From: Eimeria necatrix
Taxonomy: Eukaryota > Apicomplexa > Conoidasida > Eucoccidiorida > Eimeriidae
Reading direction: 5' to 3'
DNA length: 33,822 bases
Assembly: GCF_000499385.1 (NCBI RefSeq)
Contig: NW_013654242.1
Span: 1 to 33,822 of the forward strand
In this document: one piece after another, positions 31,143 through 33,822 of the stretch
Layout of the letters: each line of letters starts with the position of its first letter
Numbering within the stretch: position 1 is the first letter of the stretch
Translations under genes and position numbers: made by a program
Notes under the pieces: model-generated
Told to the model about the DNA's origin: nothing
Databases searched by the model: none
What the model saw: the letters and a program-made list of their open reading frames with translations, nothing else

Positions 31143-32150
31143 AGGGCTTTGTGCCATCTGCACTACGGGGCGTTTGACTTGGCCGTCGCGGACAGCACAG
31201 ACGCCATCCGCGCAAACCCTAACTACGCAAAGGTAAACCCTAAACCCTAAAACCCTAAACCCCCAAACTACGCAAAGGTAAACCCTAAACCCTAAACCCT
31301 AATTTTCAGACTCAGGCCGCGGCTTCGAAACCCGCGGCATCCACGAGTCGGCAGAAAGTGCAGCAGCAAACGCCTGCAGCAAGTAGAGCCGCAGCGCCAC
31401 AGTGCTAGGGTTTAGGGTTTAGGGTTTAGGGTTTAGGGTTTAGGGTTTAGGGTTTGTGTGTGTAGGGTTACTTGCGGCGCTTCCGGGGCTATGAGGGGAA
31501 GAAGAAGTGGCATGAAGCCCTCAGCGATTTAAACAAGGCCATCGAGCTGGACCCCAAACTAGCGTAAACCCTAAACCCTAAACCCTAAACCCTCGTCCCT
31601 AAACCCTAAACCCTAGTCCCTAAACCCTAGGCAGCCTGGACGTCCCAAGTCTCTGCTTCCAGCGTTGCTGCCCTCGCCCAAATGTTCGCCAGCAGCCCTC
31701 CTCGGCGGCCTAGGGTTTAGGGTTTAGGGTTTCAGGGTTTAGGGTTTAGTGTCCAGGGTCTAGGGTTTAGGGTTCAGGGTTTAGTGTTTAGGGTCTAGGG
31801 TTCAGGGTTTAGGGCTCAGGGTCTAGTGTTCAGGGTCAAAGGTTCAGGGTTTAGCCTCCTGGGCTTAGGGTTCAGGGTTTAGGGTCTAGGGTCTAGGGTT
31901 TAGGGTTTAGGGTTTAGGGTTTAGGGTTTAGGGTTTGCGCAGGGAGAGTTACGGGTCGGAGCTGCGTCGCGTGAAGCGCGAGAGCGAGCAGCAGTTCGAA
32001 AAAGAAAAAGAAGAAATGATTTCAAAATTAAAAGATTTGGGAAATTTCGTTTTGGGAAAAGTTGGATTATCTTTGGACAACTTCAAAGTCGAACAAAACC
32101 CTCAGACCGGCAGCTACAACATCCAGTTCCAGCAAAACCCTAAACCCTAA
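28562..32150 (+). CDS. TTC1: TTC1-like tetratricopeptide repeat protein with large Ala/Gln-rich extension
   Basis: Four exons (28562-30903, 31145-31232, 31466-31563, 31943-32150) give 911 codons plus stop, all phases consistent; animal TTC1 is near 290 residues. TTC1 is a small TPR co-chaperone-type adaptor. From about residue 620, ELKERGNCEFKSGKVSAALQ is TPR1, interrupted by a 23-Gln run and Gln/Glu repeats. SNR^ALCHLHYGAFDLAV plus STDAIRANPNYAK is TPR2. YLRRFRGYEGKKKWHEALSD and KAIELDP is TPR3. The C-terminal KLKDLGNFVLGKVGLS and TGSYNIQFQQNP are diagnostic for TTC1. The first 600 residues are nearly all Ala, Gln and Ser. The provisional ATG begins MLLLLLLVLLPLAAAASWLL followed by Arg-Arg, a possible signal anchor unexpected for this family, so the true start is uncertain. 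Confidence 0.9.
29729..29890 (+). repeat. 15-bp minisatellite encoding Ala-Ala-Ala-Ala-Asp
   Basis: About ten head-to-tail copies of GCAGCAGCAGCTGAC with point variants (GTTGAC, CGGCTGAC, ACAGCAG), placing an Asp every 15 bases from 29741 to 29878. It lies inside the Ala-rich domain of the TTC1-like protein and keeps frame. It is a higher-order repeat built from the CAG background. Confidence 0.9.
30566..30634 (+). repeat. (CAG)23 array encoding poly-Gln inside TPR1 of the TTC1-like protein
   Basis: An uninterrupted run of 23 CAG codons between helix sequence LDALEIRAE and RCEEEQGQQ. A Gln/Glu array with (CAG)nGAG periods follows at 30690-30785. The run splits the conserved TPR1 helix pair without breaking frame. 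Confidence 0.92.
30904..31144 (+). other. TTC1-like intron 1: GC-AG, CTG-repeat intron
   Basis: This 241-nt intron begins GCAAGC after AACAG and ends CTGCTGCAG. It contains four CTG arrays separated by T-rich spacers and no telomere-like heptamer. The GC donor is inferred because it alone joins the conserved SNR to ALCHLHYG in phase. Confidence 0.75.
31145..31232 (+). CDS. TTC1: TTC1-like exon 2
   Basis: Acceptor CTGCAG|GGCTTT, donor GCAAAG|GTAAACCC, 88 nt. It encodes ALCHLHYGAFDLAVADSTDA and IRANPNYAK, the second TPR, matching the animal SNRAAARMKQDKKEMAINDC and SKAIQLNPSY. Confidence 0.92.
31233..31465 (+). other. TTC1-like intron 2 with inverted telomere-like tracts
   Basis: Starts GTAAACCC with sense AAACCCT units (31233-31302) and ends with sense TTTAGGG units (31408-31458) before GTGTGTGTAG. 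The exon end plus donor is duplicated inside it at 31266. The rest is about 100 bp of unique sequence. Confidence 0.8.
31466..31563 (+). CDS. TTC1: TTC1-like exon 3
   Basis: Acceptor GTGTAG|GGTTAC, donor CTAGC|GTAAACCC, 98 nt. It encodes YLRRFRGYEGKKKWHEALSD and LNKAIELDPKLA, the third TPR (animal AILRRAELYEKTDKLDEALE). Confidence 0.92.
31564..31942 (+). other. TTC1-like intron 3 with a degenerate 3' telomere-like array
   Basis: Starts GTAAACCC with AAACCCT tracts to 31628. About 80 bp unique sequence follows, then 31712-31935, a long array of TTTAGGG variants (TCTAGGG, TTCAGGG, TTTAGTG). It ends TTTGCGCAG. I see no coding segment in it. Confidence 0.8.
31943..32150 (+). CDS. TTC1: TTC1-like exon 4 with stop codon in a telomere-like repeat
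   Basis: The acceptor is TTTGCGCAG|GGAGAG. A basic/acidic helix leads into KLKDLGNFVLGKVGLS and TGSYNIQFQQNP. The last two residues, Pro-Lys-Pro context, and the TAA stop (32148-32150) are read from the AAACCCT tract. No GT that could serve as a donor precedes the stop. Confidence 0.9.
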
Positions 32151-32639
32151 ACCCTAAACCCTAAACCCTAGCTGGCTCCGCGCGCTTCCCGCGCAGCGCC
32201 CAGCCCTCCGCAAACCCTAAACCCTAAACCCTCAGCCGCAGCAAGCCTGCGGGCTTCCGAGCTGCCAGCAGCGACTGCGCCCTTCAACTAAACCCTAAAC
32301 CCTAAACCCTAAACCCTAGGTGCCTCCAAACCCTCCGCGCGAGAGCCTCCGCCATTCTTTCCATCCCCTAAAACGCAAACCCTAAACCCTAAAACGCAAA
32401 CCCTAAACCCTAAGCGGAGCCCTCGAGGCGGAGGGAGCTGCAAGCCGGGGGCGCGCCTGCGGGCTGCGCTAAACCCTAAACCCTAAAACAGCGAATAGTT
32501 TTAAACTTTCAAGACAACAGCGACGCGTAGGCCTCAAACCCTCACGCCCACGAGCCGCGAGGCAAACCTTTCGCTGCTGCTGCTGCTGCTGCTGCAGCAG
32601 CAGCAGCAGCAGCAACAACAACAACAGGTCCTGCAGGTG

Positions 32640-32647
32640 TATGTACA
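32640..32647 (-). promoter_or_regulatory. Pumilio-type UGUACAUA element, copy 1
   Basis: On the minus strand this reads TGTACATA, fitting the PUF-protein consensus UGUANAUA. It sits about 145 nt downstream of the phosphatase stop, presumably in its 3' UTR, inside a near-palindrome GGTGTACATACACC. Confidence 0.35.
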
Positions 32648-32678
32648 CCTCAAATTTACGGTGTATGTGCGCCCGGTG

Positions 32679-32686
32679 TATGTACA
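32679..32686 (-). promoter_or_regulatory. Pumilio-type UGUACAUA element, copy 2
   Basis: Second TGTACATA on the minus strand, about 105 nt after the phosphatase stop, again within GGTGTACATACACC. A third related segment (CACATACACC) lies between the copies. Confidence 0.35.
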
Positions 32687-32789
32687 CCGCAGCAAAGACC
32701 ATTTCAGTTTTGCCCTCAAAGTTTTATTTGCTTCCAGAGGGCATGCAGGTTTGCTGCTGCTGCAGCTGCAGACAGAGCTGCTGCTGCTC

Positions 32790-33142
32790 TCACTGCTGCT
32801 GCTGCTGCTCACACTGCTGCTGCTGCTGCTGCTCTCCCCGCTGCTGCTGCTGCTGCTGCTGCTGCTGTGAGTCCTCGCCATTGCATGCAAGGACAGGGCA
32901 GAGGTTTGCTGCAGTGTCAATTATGAAGTTGGGGAGAGCAGTCTTGGGTTGCTGCTGCTCTTTGCTGCCGCCGCTGCTGCTGCTGCTGTCTGCTGCAGCA
33001 GCAGCAAAGGCCCGCCGCAGCAGCAGCCCGTCAGTAACCCCCGTGAGACACAAGCAGCTCGGAATAGCAGCAGCAGCAGCAAAAGCGATATCTGTCACTA
33101 AAGAGTCCCCCACCACTAGCACCTTGTCCAGGCTCTCCCCAG
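32790..33142 (-). CDS. PGP: PGP-like exon C2 with stop
   Basis: From GCTCAG|CTGGGG: GESLDKVLVVGDSLVTDI carries motif IV, then LPNFIIDTAANLCPVL. It ends in Gln/Glu-rich sequence with TGA at 32792-32790. Confidence 0.88.
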
Positions 33143-33144
33143 CT

Positions 33145-33199
<55 letters not shown>

Positions 33200-33782
33200 G
33201 GCAGCAGCAGCAAGAACAGCAGCGTGGGGAGCAGCTTTTGCCTATCTCAGCATCCAGGGAGAAATGCAAAGCTGAGGGCTGACAGGCGAGCGACGGCGTA
33301 AGGCTTAGAGGCTGCAGAATTAGGGTTTAGGGTTTAGGGTTTAGGGTTTAGGGTTTGTCACCGAGGGTTTCGAGCAGCAAACGCTTCATCTGCTCCGAGG
33401 GTTTCCCCATAAGTGTCGGCTGCTGCCCGCAGGCAGCAGCAACAGCAGCAACCATTGTGCCAGCTCCCGCCCATTTCTGCATCGCCTCAAACCCTAAACC
33501 CTAAACCCTAAACCCTAATCGCCTCGGACTCCAGCCCTAGGCGCTTACCAGCAGTCTCACGCTGGGGTCTTCTTGCCTTGCGCTCTCCTTTAGGTTTAGG
33601 GTTTAGGGTTTAGGGTTTAGGGTTTAGATTTCAGCGCAGTCATCGAGACACCGAGGGGCATCCCCTAAGAAGACCTCCAGGGTTTAGGGTTTAGGGTTTA
33701 GGGTTTAGCGCTCCGGTTTGAAGTTCCCCAGAGGGTCCGAGTTGGTGGCCAGAAACACTGAGTCTTGGCAGTTCAAATACAA
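32790..33782 (-). CDS. PGP: HAD-superfamily phosphatase, phosphoglycolate/p-nitrophenyl phosphatase type, 5' end outside window
   Basis: HAD phosphatases of this group remove phosphate from small metabolites such as 2-phosphoglycolate through an Asp nucleophile. Exons 33710-33782, 33362-33493, 33242-33271 and 32790-33142 join in phase. In order: DSVFLATNSDPLGNFKPERF (animal CLFVATNRD...RF), KWAGAGTMVAAV and the motif III lysine in MGKPSEQMKRLL, then motif IV DKVLVVGDSLVTDIAFAAAA (family VGDRLDTDI), LTGVTDGLLLR, and PNFIIDTAANLCPVL (family PDxxVxSIADLLPAL). After this the protein runs into Gln/Glu-rich low complexity and stops at TGA 32792-32790. Motifs I and II with the nucleophile are beyond the right edge. 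Substrate cannot be judged from this part. Confidence 0.9.
33242..33271 (-). CDS. PGP: PGP-like exon C1 (30 nt)
   Basis: Acceptor CCCTCAG|CTTTGC; encodes LHFSLDAEI. It can end at ATAG|GCAAAA (GC donor), giving DAEI-AGESLDKV. Alternatively it reads through to 33142, giving a run of about 17 Cys. Confidence 0.6.
   Translation of the reverse strand, partial: LCISPWMLR
33362..33493 (-). CDS. PGP: PGP-like exon B
   Basis: The acceptor TTTAG|GGTTTGAG lies in the heptamer tract (codon split C|GG). It encodes RFEAMQKWAGAGTMVAAV and GQQPTLMGKPSEQMKRLLLE, including the catalytic motif III lysine. The donor is CTCG|GTGACA, leaving phase 1. Confidence 0.88.
33710..33782 (-). CDS. PGP: PGP-like exon A
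   Basis: From GCGCAG|TTG: LYLNCQDSVFLATNSDPLGN and FKPE. An in-frame TAA from the repeat follows, and no GT precedes it. Ending at GAGC|GCTAAACCC (GC donor) and joining TTTAG|GGTTTGAG recreates the conserved Arg-Phe, in phase. Confidence 0.72.
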
Positions 33783-33822
33783 CTGCGCTTTTTGAAGTGT
33801 TTAGAACTAGGGTTTAGGGTTT

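Larger units (their letters stand above)
32151..32789. other. Convergent intergenic / 3' UTR region
   Basis: It lies between the TTC1 stop and the phosphatase stop. It holds about five AAACCCT tracts (32136-32170, 32213-32232, 32289-32318, 32378-32413, 32469-32487), a CTG/CAG array at 32573-32627 and two TGTACATA motifs on the minus strand. No conserved coding frame seen. Confidence 0.6.
2749..33220. repeat. CAG/CTG trinucleotide arrays encoding homopolymer runs
   Basis: Dozens of arrays of 4-23 units in both orientations. Longer ones: 4054-4087, 4358-4412, 5230-5280, 5968-5999, 7441-7476, 9298-9320, 10482-10518, 10613-10640, 15324-15357, 20954-20991, 24886-24904, 25184-25222, 26011-26050, 26431-26476, 26691-26714, 30566-30634. 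In coding frames they give Gln, Ser or Ala (sense CAG) and Leu or Ala (sense CTG); they are also abundant in some introns and the upstream region. Confidence 0.93.
33321..33822. repeat. Telomere-like tracts in the phosphatase gene
   Basis: Plus-strand TTTAGGG at 33321-33356, 33592-33628, 33681-33707 and 33809-33822; AAACCCT at 33490-33518. The last of these provides the acceptor of exon B. Confidence 0.92.

Noticed and set aside
32534..32920. Ser-rich minus-strand protein overlapping the phosphatase 3' end
   Set aside because: Another frame of the CTG arrays; the phosphatase frame carries the conserved C-terminal motif and its own stop.
1..33822. Chromosome end or subtelomere because of AAACCCT repeats
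   Set aside because: Tracts are short, occur in both orientations throughout, and sit in introns of conserved housekeeping genes; a real telomere would be one long terminal array.
334..33822. CRISPR-like array because repeats alternate with unique spacers
   Set aside because: Repeats are simple heptamers of variable copy number and spacers are intron or exon sequence; the genome is eukaryotic.

Overview
This window is nuclear DNA of a coccidian apicomplexan, almost certainly an Eimeria species. Two sequence habits point there. Trinucleotide CAG/CTG arrays occur everywhere and encode long Ala, Gln, Ser or Leu runs. About 90 short tracts of the telomere-like heptamer AAACCCT/TTTAGGG are scattered through it in both orientations. 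Published chicken Eimeria genomes are known for exactly these two repeats; the species cannot be named from the sequence alone.

Three intron-rich genes are present. (1) Minus strand, about 27,595 down to the left edge: a TRRAP/Tra1 orthologue, the giant HEAT/FAT pseudokinase scaffold of the SAGA and NuA4/TIP60 histone acetyltransferase complexes. I traced about 43 exons, most with reading phases that join cleanly, in the colinear order of the animal protein from the N-terminus into the FAT domain. The C-terminal pseudokinase and FATC regions lie beyond base 1. The part in the window encodes about 6,000 residues, roughly twice its animal counterpart, because of homopolymer insertions. (2) Plus strand, 28,562-32,150: a TTC1-like TPR protein in four exons, with an unusually large Ala/Gln-rich N-terminal extension and a hydrophobic start. 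(3) Minus strand, 33,782-32,790 (5' end off the right edge): a HAD-superfamily phosphatase of the phosphoglycolate / p-nitrophenyl phosphatase type.

Layout: TRRAP and TTC1 are divergent, sharing a roughly 1 kb upstream region (27,596-28,561) with no telomere-like repeats. TTC1 and the phosphatase converge on a short intergenic stretch (32,151-32,789). The three proteins have no obvious shared pathway.

The most striking structure is how the telomere-like repeat relates to splicing. It fills almost every intron and is absent from exon interiors. It often is the splice site: GT-AAACCC donors, G^GTTTAGGG donors and TTTAG^GG acceptors. In a dozen introns the 5' end carries sense AAACCCT and the 3' end sense TTTAGGG, an inverted arrangement that could fold the intron into a hairpin. 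The reverse arrangement was not seen. The few introns without it are built of CAG/CTG repeats, and two of those have GC donors. The TTC1 stop codon itself lies inside a telomere-like tract. No rRNA, tRNA, CRISPR array or recognisable transposon was found.
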